Origin: Methylococcaceae bacterium
GTDB taxonomy: Bacteria > Pseudomonadota > Gammaproteobacteria > Methylococcales > Methylomonadaceae
Direction: 5' to 3'
DNA length: 7,356 nt
NCBI GenBank assembly: GCA_021647585.1
Contig: JAKIUK010000107.1
Span: forward strand, 1 to 7,356
Below are positions 1 through 6,326 of the stretch, piece by piece. Numbering within the stretch: position 1 is the first letter of the stretch; each line of letters opens with the position of its first letter. The notes under the pieces are model-generated. The model saw only the letters and a program-made list of their open reading frames with translations, did not search any database and was not told the origin of the DNA. The translations under genes and the position numbers were made by a program.

Positions 1-117
1 ATATTGGAACATTCGAAAGTTCATGTGAAACACCGTAAAATCAATGGGTTAAGAGTGAACTTAAGCCAGTTTAAAAAAGTCAATACATTCAACTTTAGCC
101 TGATATATGCCAAATAG
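1..117 (+). CDS. C-terminal end of an unidentified gene (partial)
   Basis: An open frame enters from the left edge in frame 1 and runs 38 codons to a TAG at 115-117. The peptide is basic, with a run of Lys, His and Arg in its first half and an ending FNFSLIYAK. The alternating hydrophobic pattern of the last residues would suit a beta strand, but no family is recognised. No start is visible because the window begins inside the frame. The neighbouring genes on the right face the other way and are decayed, so this could also be a remnant. The opposite strand has no comparable frame. The call rests only on the open frame and its protein-like composition and could be chance. Confidence 0.35.
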   Translation: MLEHSKVHVKHRKINGLRVNLSQFKKVNTFNFSLIYAK

Positions 118-162
118 CTATTTTAATGCAATTGCTTACTTAAAAAAACAAACTCCGAAACT

Positions 163-539
163 TTAGTTATAAGTATGATATAGAGCGTGAAGCCCGTGTT
201 CACCGTTACCGGTATGATAATCTGAAAGAGTAAGATTGTGTTGAACATTTTTCCACCAATCATCCCCGGCACCTTTAGCTATAAAAGTTTTGGCTCTAGA
301 TATATGCGGTTCGGAATTTTCTGGCTTTTTTATCTTACTTTCAGCCGCTTATTTTCTCTGATGGTTCTTCCTTTGTGACTCGTCAGTAGTAGTACTGGCA
401 GGCTTCTATATTCTGTATTAGTTGAATCCAGAAGTACATCATTGCCCAACTGCGTTGATGAAACATTTGTAAATGAGGTTAAACTTATGAAGAATAACCC
501 TGCTATAAAATATAAAAAATCCGTAATGTGGCTACTCAT
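163..539 (-). pseudogene. Decayed gene for a small secreted protein
   Basis: A frame opens at ATG 537-539 behind a good ribosome binding site (GGAGAG, about 5 bases upstream). It starts with a signal-peptide-like segment: a hydrophobic stretch FLYFIAGLFFISL at about residues 8-20, followed by small polar residues. It stops at 330, in tail sequence that does not look protein-like. A second - strand frame runs from 405 down to the TAA at 163-165. It reads well throughout (for example TFIAKGAGDDWWKNV, then SDYHTGNGEHGLHALYH) but contains a TAA at 349-351 and has no start codon of its own. The simplest reading is one gene of about 125 codons, broken by a frame change near 400-410 and by a nonsense codon at 349-351. 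The family is not recognised. The decayed protease gene just upstream on the same strand suggests a former shared unit. Confidence 0.5.
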
Positions 540-710
540 ATTACTCTCCAGAAAAACACACCTAAATACTTACACTTCAAATGAGAATTATTTAGATTAC
601 TGTTAGTTAATTCCTTTAGAAGCTAAAAGGTTCAAATAGCTATAAAAATAAATCAGACGAGGGTCTAAAATCAGCTCGCTCATTAGACGGTTGCGATTAT
701 TTTTGTGAGA

Positions 711-1109
711 TCAAAGTTTCTGAAGGCACGTTACTTCATCACATATTTCCAAGACCGCCATGTTGGCATTAATCCCGCAGTTTTGCCCATTTGTAGTTGT
801 ACTGCATAGAGCATGAGCAGAAAGCTTTAATATCTTTCTACTTTCATCCAGGGTCAAGTCAGGCTTAAGATCCAATAACAATGCAATAATGCCAGATATA
901 TGAGCTGCTGAGATCGAACTTCTAGAGATAAAATCGTAAGTTCTATGAGGTAGAGTCGTGAGGATGCCTAGTTCCGGTGCATTTATTGTTCCAAATCGCT
1001 AATTTAAAACTATGCACTTTCAGTGCAAGGCTTTAGCAATTAAAATAGCATCGCAGAGCGATACATCAAATGATTTATACCCTATTTTTTTAATCGTACT
1101 TAAAAAGCA
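711..1109 (-). pseudogene. Remnant of a subtilisin-like (S8) serine protease gene
   Basis: A single - strand reading frame runs from about 1109 to the TGA at 711-713, interrupted by TGA at 1020-1022 and TAG at 999-1001. The last 89 codons resemble the C-terminal part of a subtilase. Residues ILTTLPHRTYDF lead into SSISAAHISGIIALLL, which matches the serine motif GTSMAxPHVSGxxALL of the S8 family; the catalytic Ser is kept, while the Gly and Pro are replaced. The segment before the stops (FDVSLCDAILIAKALH) resembles the helix that precedes the core strand in the same fold. The Asp and His catalytic segments are missing, and the stretch between the two conserved blocks is too short, so the gene has lost its 5' part and probably some internal sequence. 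It abuts the stop codon of the sulfurtransferase gene. No protease can be made from it. Confidence 0.7.
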
Positions 1110-1110
1110 T

Positions 1111-1956
1111 TTATGTTCCTGTCAATTTAGGGCTATCGATTTGTCTTCCCCATTCGGCCCAGGAACCGTCATACAGTGCTACTTCAGTTAATCCAATTTG
1201 AAATAAAGCCAGTACTAAAACTGCTGCAGAGACACCAGAACCACAAGTTGTAACCAGTGGCTGAGACAGGTTAATATGATTTTCGTTAAATAGAGCCAAT
1301 AATTCTGGTTTGGATAACAGGTTATGTTGCTCTCGGTTGGTTAAACTGGCATAAGGTATATTGATACTGCCGGGTATATGACCAGGCTGCAAACCTTGAG
1401 CTGAAGATTTATGTTTCCCCAAAAAACTGTCTGCTGAACGTGCATCAAGAATTTGTCGTGAATTACTTTGCTGAACATAAACCATCTGTTGTAGATTTAA
1501 AACTAATTCAGAACGCCATCGCGCATTGAATATTTTTATTGTTGGGGTTAGTTGCATAGAATCGATCGGAAAACTCAAAAATAGCCAACGTGTTAACCCC
1601 CCGTTTAAAATTCGAACTTTATCATGCCCAAATACCCGAAACATCCACCAAACACGGGCAGCAGCAAAAAAATGATTATTATCATAAATTACGACATGAG
1701 TATTATTGTCAATTCCCATTTTTCCAACTGCATCAGCAAATTGCTCAGCGTCTGGTAATGTATGAGGTAACGAGGTTGTTAAGTCAGCAATTTCATCTAT
1801 ATCAAAAAATAATGCTCCAGGTATATGTTGATGATATTCCTCCTTAGCAATTCGTTGTTGTCTAGGTAAAAAAAAAGTTGCATCCAGAATCACTTGATTA
1901 GTAAGTTCAAGATTTTGTCTTAGCCATTCGCAGCTAACCAGTGCGGATTCAGTCAT
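1111..1956 (-). CDS. sseA: 3-mercaptopyruvate sulfurtransferase (rhodanese family)
   Basis: The enzyme transfers sulfur from 3-mercaptopyruvate to a thiol acceptor or cyanide, via a persulfide on the active-site Cys, in the cytoplasm. The protein has 281 residues, the length of E. coli SseA, and carries the usual two rhodanese domains. The inactive N-terminal domain has the HIPGALFFDID block at 44-54 and the RVWWMFRVFGH block at 101-111. The catalytic C-terminal domain has LDARS at 170-174 and GHIPGSINIPY at 192-202. The active loop is CGSGVSA at 238-244, with Cys238. This form is close to the CG(S/T)GVTA loop of mercaptopyruvate sulfurtransferases and unlike the CRKGVT loop of thiosulfate sulfurtransferases. 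The start is supported by the family-like N-terminus (residues ALVSCEWL); the ribosome binding site is weak. It is transcribed away from the methyltransferase gene across a 137-base spacer. Confidence 0.93.
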   Translation of the reverse strand: MTESALVSCEWLRQNLELTNQVILDATFFLPRQQRIAKEEYHQHIPGALFFDIDEIADLTTSLPHTLPDAEQFADAVGKMGIDNNTHVVIYDNNHFFAAARVWWMFRVFGHDKVRILNGGLTRWLFLSFPIDSMQLTPTIKIFNARWRSELVLNLQQMVYVQQSNSRQILDARSADSFLGKHKSSAQGLQPGHIPGSINIPYASLTNREQHNLLSKPELLALFNENHINLSQPLVTTCGSGVSAAVLVLALFQIGLTEVALYDGSWAEWGRQIDSPKLTGT

Positions 1957-2030
1957 TGCAGTACCAAAAAATAAACCTAATAGTAATTTCTAAGTAAACT
2001 AGAAAAACAATTAACTTTGATTACTAGTAT

Positions 2031-2043
2031 TGCTACTGTAGCA
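2031..2043. promoter_or_regulatory. Perfect dyad between divergent genes (possible operator)
   Basis: TGCTAC and GTAGCA flank a single central T. This 13-base dyad lies in the spacer between the divergent sulfurtransferase and methyltransferase genes. A compact perfect dyad in a shared promoter region would suit a repressor or activator site. No convincing pair of -35 and -10 boxes can be fixed on either strand, so the regulatory role is inferred from position only. Confidence 0.25.
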
Positions 2044-2093
2044 TCACTATAAAGAATCGAAAATGCATTTTTACTCATCTGAAACATATCACT

Positions 2094-2762
2094 ATGCAAA
2101 GAATAACTGAACCCGAGTTGATGACTGATAAGGCACAGGCTGAGGCATATGCTGCTGCTAATTTTGAACAGGCCCATAATTTAATTGTAAATGCATTCGA
2201 CAGTAACTTTCCGGATATGGAATTAAAAGGTAATATCTTGGATTTAGGCTGTGGTCCTGGTGACATAACGTTTCGTTTTGCGAATCGTTATCCTTTGTGT
2301 CGTTTGTTGGGTATTGATGGTTCAGATGAGATGATTAGGTTAGCTAATGCTAGAAAAAGGCGAGAACCCGATTTAATTGATCGGATCACTTTCAATAAAG
2401 GGGTTTTTCCTGGAGCATTAATACCGGAAGGGCCATATTCTGCCATCATAAGTAACAGCCTACTGCATCACCTTCATCACCCTGAAGTCTTATGGAACAT
2501 GGTCAAAAGGTACGCTACATCGGGTACAAAAATATTAATAGTTGACCTTTTTAGACCACAAAACAACAAAGATGCCCTGAAAATGGTCGATACCTACTCA
2601 GCAAGTGAACCTGATATTCTACAGCGAGATTTCTATAACTCACTTCTCGCTGCATTGACACTCAGAGAAATTGAACAGCAGCTGTTAGATGCAGAGCTTA
2701 CAGAACTTAAGATAAAAAAAATAAGTGATCGGCATGTGCTTATTTTCGGTGAAAAAAGCTAA
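2094..2762 (+). CDS. Class I SAM-dependent methyltransferase
   Basis: This is a 222-residue protein with a Rossmann-type methyltransferase fold. Motif I is NILDLGCGPGD at 47-57, which binds the SAM methionine moiety. An acidic residue after strand 2 lies in GIDGSDEM at 73-80 (Asp75), the usual ribose-binding position. SNSLLHHLHHP at 121-131 matches the post-strand-4 segment of the ubiE/methyltransferase-11 group, and KILIVDLFRP at 146-155 is strand 5. The substrate cannot be told; small-molecule and RNA or protein methylation are all possible. The start at 2094 is preferred over an inner ATG at codon 10 because the EPELM block looks like part of the conserved N-terminus, although no clear ribosome binding site precedes it. 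It runs towards prfC, with 32 bases between the two stops. Confidence 0.85.
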   Translation: MQRITEPELMTDKAQAEAYAAANFEQAHNLIVNAFDSNFPDMELKGNILDLGCGPGDITFRFANRYPLCRLLGIDGSDEMIRLANARKRREPDLIDRITFNKGVFPGALIPEGPYSAIISNSLLHHLHHPEVLWNMVKRYATSGTKILIVDLFRPQNNKDALKMVDTYSASEPDILQRDFYNSLLAALTLREIEQQLLDAELTELKIKKISDRHVLIFGEKS

Positions 2763-2794
2763 ATATAATTTGCTCCAGATCACACCTAAGCCTC

Positions 2795-4381
2795 CTACAG
2801 TTCTCTGGTAGCACTAAATGTAATATCAGGCCAACGTTCTTCAGTCAACTGTAGATTAACCCGGCTAGTTGCCAGATAAACCAGATACCCACCACCGTCT
2901 TCCGCTAAATTTTCAAAAGTTTTTTTCTTAAATTCTTCCAGCTTTCTTGGATCAATTGCACTAACCCAACGGACGGTATTAATGCTGATATTATCGTAAA
3001 CACATTCAACATTGTATTCACTTTTAAGTCGGTGTGCCGTCACATCAAACTGCAACACTCCGACTGCTCCCAAGATCAAATCATTATTTTTTAACGGTTT
3101 AAATAGCTGAGTCGCTCCCTCTTCTGTTAACTGAATTAGACCTTTCTGTAATGCCTTTGCACGCAATGGATCCTTAAGCACAACACGTCTAAATAATTCA
3201 GGTGCAAAAAAAGGAATACCACCAAACTTTAATGTCTCACCCTGAGTAAAGGTATCGCCCACAGTAATGGTTCCATGATTGTGCAAACCAATAATATCGC
3301 CCGGATAAGCCACTTCAACATTTTTTCGTGTTGCCGCCTGAAACGTAATTGCATTACTTACCTGTATGCTTTTGCCTAACCGTACATGGTTCAGTTTCAT
3401 GCCTTTATCAAAAACCCCCGAACATACCCGCATAAAGGCCACTCTATCTCTATGAGAAGGATCCATATTTGCCTGTACTTTAAAAACAAACCCCGAAAAC
3501 TTATCTTCCTCGGGCGATACTTCACGTTGTTCTGCCATTCTAGCTCTAGGAACAGGTGCATATTCAGCAAAAGCATCCAGCAATTCAATGATACCGAAAT
3601 TGTTAATTGCCGAACCAAAAAATACCGGAGTCAATTCCCCGCTTAAGTATTCATCTAAATCAAATTCATGACTGGCACCCTGTACCAACTCAATTTCTTC
3701 CCTTAGTTCTTCTGCCTGGTCGCCTAACAACTCATCCAATTTTGGATTATCCAGACCTTTAATAACTTCTGCTTCAACTATTTTTCCTTCATGTTGTGCA
3801 CTGAATAACAAAACTTCATCTTTATACAAATGATAAACACCTTTGAACCGTTTTCCCATGCCAATAGGCCAGGTCATTGGAGCACATTTGATATTTAAAA
3901 CTGTCTCAACTTCATCAAGCAATTCTATAGGCTCTTTCCCTTCCCTATCCAGTTTATTGATAAACGTTAAAATGGGTGTGGTTCTTAATCGGCAAACTTC
4001 CATCAGCTTGATAGTTCTATTCTCAACACCCTTGGCTACGTCTATAACCATTAATGCAGAATCAACTGCTGTTAAAGTTCTGTAGGTATCTTCTGAAAAG
4101 TCTTCATGGCCTGGTGTATCCAATAGGTTAAGAATACAATCATTATGCTCAAACTGCATGACCGAAGTTGTGACTGAAATCCCACGCTCTTTCTCCATTT
4201 GCATCCAGTCAGATGTGGCATGACGGCTTGCTTTACGGCCTTTAACAGAACCCGCCATCTGAATAGCACCACCGAAAAGCAATAACTTTTCTGTAATTGT
4301 GGTTTTCCCTGCATCAGGGTGAGAGATAATAGCAAAAGTCCTTCGCCTGTTGATTTCATTGATTAAATTGCTATCTGTCAT
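2795..4381 (-). CDS. prfC: Peptide chain release factor 3
   Basis: RF3 is a ribosome-dependent GTPase that removes RF1 or RF2 from the ribosome after peptide release. The 528 residues match the usual length (529 in E. coli), and the protein follows E. coli RF3 closely from end to end. The GTPase motifs are complete: the P-loop HPDAGKTT at 21-28, the switch I block GISVTTS at 67-73, DTPGH at 88-92 and NKLD at 142-145. EDFSEDTYRTLTAVDSA follows switch II as in all RF3 proteins. Later blocks include YPGDIIGLHNHGTI, FAPELFRR and GAVGVLQFDV. The start fits the family N-terminus (NRRRTFAIISHPDAGK); the Shine-Dalgarno site (AAGG) is modest and rather far upstream. The gene is intact. Its 5' end faces a gene-free spacer and then ardA, which matters because the start of prfC is the known integration site of SXT/R391 elements. 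Confidence 0.97.
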   Translation of the reverse strand: MTDSNLINEINRRRTFAIISHPDAGKTTITEKLLLFGGAIQMAGSVKGRKASRHATSDWMQMEKERGISVTTSVMQFEHNDCILNLLDTPGHEDFSEDTYRTLTAVDSALMVIDVAKGVENRTIKLMEVCRLRTTPILTFINKLDREGKEPIELLDEVETVLNIKCAPMTWPIGMGKRFKGVYHLYKDEVLLFSAQHEGKIVEAEVIKGLDNPKLDELLGDQAEELREEIELVQGASHEFDLDEYLSGELTPVFFGSAINNFGIIELLDAFAEYAPVPRARMAEQREVSPEEDKFSGFVFKVQANMDPSHRDRVAFMRVCSGVFDKGMKLNHVRLGKSIQVSNAITFQAATRKNVEVAYPGDIIGLHNHGTITVGDTFTQGETLKFGGIPFFAPELFRRVVLKDPLRAKALQKGLIQLTEEGATQLFKPLKNNDLILGAVGVLQFDVTAHRLKSEYNVECVYDNISINTVRWVSAIDPRKLEEFKKKTFENLAEDGGGYLVYLATSRVNLQLTEERWPDITFSATREL

Positions 4382-4798
4382 ACCCGAAAAACCTTAGTTT
4401 CCACCTAAATTTACACCTATTTTAAAATACGTCTTTTCTGCTCATGCGGAAAAGTCGCGCGATTTACCTAAATGGTAACTTTATACCCCAGCAATGCAGC
4501 CATTCTATAGCGGGACAAAAGGCGATTCATTCTATAGGAAACCCACCTTTTTATCCATTAAAAGAGACTGAATTGCCTAGAGTTTTCTAGGGCATTCCTC
4601 CATTTTTTGCTTTTCGTCTCTTGCTCAATATAGCTATAAATTAATATATAGCTAAACCATGAACAACGTGAGGTTTAGTTTATGTTGATTTATCTCATTG
4701 CTCTTGCGCCTTAGGACAGCGCTAGCCCGAAAGCACGATTTTTACGCCTAGCAAAAGGCACTGAACACATTCCCTGCATTCAATGCCTGTCTGCTCTC
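4382..4798. other. Gene-free spacer between prfC and ardA
   Basis: No convincing gene lies in these 417 bases on either strand. The prfC promoter should be here, but no clear -35/-10 pair was found. A 10-base direct repeat CATTCTATAG occurs at 4501-4510 and 4528-4537, 27 bases apart; on the - strand it supplies TATAG-type boxes upstream of prfC. A hairpin CCTAGA/TCTAGG (4576-4581 and 4586-4591) is followed on the + strand by six T at 4603-4608, but no + strand gene precedes it. The AT-rich inverted repeats further right are listed separately. If a mobile element joins the chromosome near prfC, the junction should lie here or in the first codons of prfC. Confidence 0.6.
4629..4678. repeat. Two overlapping AT-rich inverted repeats downstream of ardA
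   Basis: TAGCTATA (4631-4638) and TATAGCTA (4647-4654) form a perfect 8-base inverted repeat with an 8-base AT spacer. The left arm is also part of the 10-base palindrome TATAGCTATA (4629-4638). Overlapping it, CTAAACC (4652-4658) and GGTTTAG (4672-4678) form a second inverted repeat with a 13-base loop. The pair could be a protein-binding or recombination site, or weak hairpins ending the ardA transcript; no T tract in the right place supports termination. Confidence 0.4.
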
Positions 4799-5326
4799 CT
4801 AATGCGCCCAGAATATGTGTACTTCTTGGTATCCCGTCTCAACGGTGAATATATCCCCGCCCATCTCCATATCACACCCCATGCGTTCATAGTCGATGTA
4901 ATTGGCTAAATGCTGGGGTATTTCTGCCGTACCTCCTTTTAACTCTTCGGCATAGTCCGCAAGAGATGAATAACAACCGCTATAGTTTTCCTCTAGGGCT
5001 TTTCTAGCATCTTCCAGATCACCACCAAAGTGAGATAAAACATCGCCTGCAACCTCTCCATGCTCTTCCAGAAAGCAGGCTACCACATGCACAGACTCTA
5101 AGCCTTCATATTCACTAACGCTATACGCTCCAAAGCCCTCATAATCATGGATGGCATATTCTTCTTCTTCTTCTGCTTCTTCATCCAAGGGGGTAGCTTT
5201 TAATATCTCGCTAACCTGTTCTTGTATGTCGTCAAGTTCAAGTGTGGCATCTATCCAAACACCATGTAAAAAACTGTTGTTGTAAGCCGCTAAATCCGCA
5301 ACATATACTCTTATTTCTTCGCTCAT
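4799..5326 (-). CDS. ardA: ArdA-type antirestriction protein
   Basis: ArdA is an acidic DNA mimic that occupies the DNA-binding site of type I restriction-modification enzymes and so protects incoming DNA; it is typical of conjugative plasmids and conjugative transposons. The 175-residue protein begins EEIRVYVADLAAYNNSFLHG, the usual ArdA N-terminus, and carries the ArdA antirestriction motif near the C-terminus (LEENYSGCYSSLADYAEEL, 111-129). It ends in VHIFWAH. It is strongly acidic throughout, as expected for a phosphate-backbone mimic. A Glu-rich run at about 49-56 (EEAEEEEE) makes it slightly longer than the 166-residue ArdA of ColIb-P9. The start has a strong ribosome binding site (AAGGAG at 5334-5339, 7 bases away). 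The gene lies directly downstream of a stem-rich region that may control it. Confidence 0.93.
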   Translation of the reverse strand: MSEEIRVYVADLAAYNNSFLHGVWIDATLELDDIQEQVSEILKATPLDEEAEEEEEYAIHDYEGFGAYSVSEYEGLESVHVVACFLEEHGEVAGDVLSHFGGDLEDARKALEENYSGCYSSLADYAEELKGGTAEIPQHLANYIDYERMGCDMEMGGDIFTVETGYQEVHIFWAH

Positions 5327-5333
5327 TTCTTTT

Positions 5334-5339
5334 CTCCTT
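5334..5339 (-). promoter_or_regulatory. Ribosome binding site of ardA
   Basis: The - strand reads AAGGAG, with 7 bases before the ATG at 5324-5326. This is a near-ideal site and fixes the ardA start. A second AAAAGGAG lies further upstream at 5354-5361, followed by eight T on the - strand (5346-5353). It has no start codon at a useful distance. Confidence 0.85.
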
Positions 5340-5362
5340 TATCTTAAAAAAAACACTCCTTT

Positions 5363-5755
5363 TGGGGTTGAGAAACCCCAGAGAATAAGCGAGGAAAGCC
5401 CGAGCGAAAGATCAGGCCTTTTGCTGGAATCAAGACAGGTGGAACCACCCAGCCTGCACGAAGCCCAATTCTTTTCTTGGGCGCAGGAAGGTAGGGGGAT
5501 GTCTTGATGGAGGAAAAAAGTGTGATATTGTTAAAGTCCCCCAAAAGGGAAATGTAAAAACCAAGCGAACTCGCCAAGTATTTTGTGGTGAGTTCTTCAA
5601 CTTCGTATTTATACGATACGGGTGGTTGCAGAGTGTCCCTGCTGAATGGGGGGTCGGAAAACGCATGGGGTTCTTTCCATGCGGTTGAAGCAGGGGAAAT
5701 GCTTTTCCCCACCAAATTATCTAATAAAACAGGTAACGCTAAACTACTTTTTAGC
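5363..5755. promoter_or_regulatory. Stem-rich folded region upstream of ardA (candidate single-strand promoter or structured RNA)
   Basis: This region holds a dense set of perfect stems. TGGGGTT/AACCCCA (5363-5369, 5374-5380) has a GAGA loop. A 9-pair stem, ATCAAGACA/TGTCTTGAT (5429-5437, 5500-5508), encloses GGTG/CACC (5438-5441, 5446-5449) and an 11-pair arm made of CCTGC/GCAGG (5453-5457, 5483-5487) plus GCCCAA/TTGGGC (5463-5468, 5477-5482). Next come a 10-pair stem, 5567-5576 with 5586-5595; a 7-pair stem CCCTGCT/AGCAGGG (5637-5643, 5689-5695) enclosing CGCATGGG/TCCATGCG (5662-5669, 5676-5683); a competing GGGGAAA/TTTCCCC (5693-5699, 5704-5710); and GCTAAA/TTTAGC (5738-5743, 5750-5755). 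The non-Watson-Crick pairs are G.T on the + strand (5573/5589, 5669/5676, 5636/5696), so the + strand folds better; it is the ardA template strand. The folded ssi3 promoter upstream of ardA in ColIb-P9 and the F plasmid Frpo offer a model. A + strand structured RNA or a folded ardA leader are alternatives. A 138-codon - strand frame spans the region but resembles nothing known. Confidence 0.55.
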
Positions 5756-5823
5756 ATCATTAAATCATGAAGCGTATTCCCCTCTCCTTACATGAAACAA
5801 GAGCACTTTTACCAAACAGACTT

Positions 5824-5841
5824 TTTAAACAGATTTAAACA
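5824..5841. repeat. Tandem TTTAAACA repeat, one helical turn apart
   Basis: TTTAAACA occurs at 5824-5831 and 5834-5841, a 10-base step, so both copies face the same side of the helix. Two copies are too few to call iterons. A paired operator site for the divergent leaders on either side is possible. Confidence 0.35.
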
Positions 5842-5952
5842 CATGAAGAGCTAATACCCCGCAAGCTTGCCCTGATAACACAGGCACGCTTTTCCACTAG
5901 GATTTACTCTGGCGTTCCAACCAAAGGTGCGGTTTCCCCTCCATGCACTGAC

Positions 5953-6004
5953 CTCTCTCTTACAAAGATCGTGATGGCACGGTCTCCAAGTAAAGGAGAG
6001 TAAA
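5953..6004 (+). promoter_or_regulatory. Leader hairpin that buries a Shine-Dalgarno site
   Basis: CTCTCTCTTAC (5953-5963) pairs with GTAAAGGAGAG (5990-6000) over 11 positions: nine Watson-Crick pairs, one G.T (5958/5995) and one mismatch (5959/5994). Inside it, GATCGTG (5967-5973) pairs with CACGGTC (5978-5984) with one G.T and an ATGG loop. The right arm of the outer stem contains the whole AAGGAG site (5993-5998), six bases before the ATG at 6005-6007. When folded in RNA, the site would be hidden from ribosomes. This is the layout of translational control by a protein, small RNA, ligand or temperature, but the trigger cannot be told. The wobble pairs favour the + strand transcript. Confidence 0.5.
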
Positions 6005-6108
6005 ATGAATTAGCGAAAAGCAATCCCAACACCCAGCACCGCACAAACGGACTGGCATCTATCGAAAACATTCAACAAGAAATTGGATCGAGGGCATTCC
6101 GCCCTTGA
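6005..6108 (+). pseudogene. Possible small broken gene behind the hidden ribosome binding site
   Basis: ATG at 6005-6007, well spaced from AAGGAG, is followed by AAT and an immediate stop, TAG (6011-6013). A protein-like frame overlaps this stop and runs from GCG 6013-6015 to TGA 6106-6108. It has 31 codons, reading for example SNPNTQHRTNGLASIENIQQEIG. One missing base near codon 3 would join it to the ATG. It may be a small mobile-element gene frameshifted near its start, or the two-codon frame may itself be a real leader. No family is recognised, and the frame is too short to exclude chance. Confidence 0.3.
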
Positions 6109-6326
6109 GTTACATTTGGATAACACCAGCGCTCACACATTATTCCCCCCCCATCAGTAATAAAACCAATCACACTCTCAATTCTTAAGTTAGTTTGATT
6201 TATCAAATTCCTATGTAGGGTTAAATGCATCTTCAAATATGCTAAATCATATTGCGGGAGCATAGAGAAAAAGCTTTACAATATTATATCTAAACTTTGA
6301 AACTAGATACAAATAACAGAAAGACA

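Larger units (their letters stand above)
5756..6326. other. Stretch without an intact gene between the folded region and the nuclease pseudogene
   Basis: Apart from the tandem repeat, the leader hairpin and the possible small broken gene listed separately, little can be supported here. A 10-base palindrome GCAAGCTTGC lies at 5861-5870. A strong Shine-Dalgarno-like AAGGAGAGG on the - strand precedes a two-codon frame at 5766-5768 (ATG ATT TAA). AGGGC/GCCCT forms a small hairpin near 6090-6105, and a run of eight C lies at 6145-6152. From 6109 to 6326 no convincing coding signal is seen on either strand. No tRNA or recognisable oriT nick site was found. Confidence 0.5.

Noticed and set aside
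3386..4359. Several open frames antisense or out of frame within prfC
   Set aside because: They are shadows of a clearly conserved gene and show no features of their own.
4574..4608. Hairpin CCTAGA/TCTAGG followed by six T, terminator-like on the + strand
   Set aside because: No + strand gene lies upstream for it to end, the T run starts 11 bases after the stem, and on the - strand no T tract follows.
5346..5380. Hairpin plus T8 on the - strand as a terminator or attenuator before ardA
   Set aside because: About nine bases separate the stem from the T tract, too many for a standard intrinsic terminator.
5344..5760. A 138-codon - strand open frame upstream of ardA
   Set aside because: It coincides with the stem-rich region, resembles no known protein, has no ribosome binding site at a good distance from its ATG, and its openness can follow from the base composition. 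It remains an alternative reading.
5861..5880. Palindrome GCAAGCTTGC and nearby CCTGATA as a possible oriT
   Set aside because: No recognised nick consensus, no relaxase gene in view, and the palindrome alone is not diagnostic.
6072..6263. A 63-codon - strand open frame
   Set aside because: It has no ribosome binding site and no recognisable protein features, and it crosses the C8 run and a small hairpin; a chance frame is more likely.
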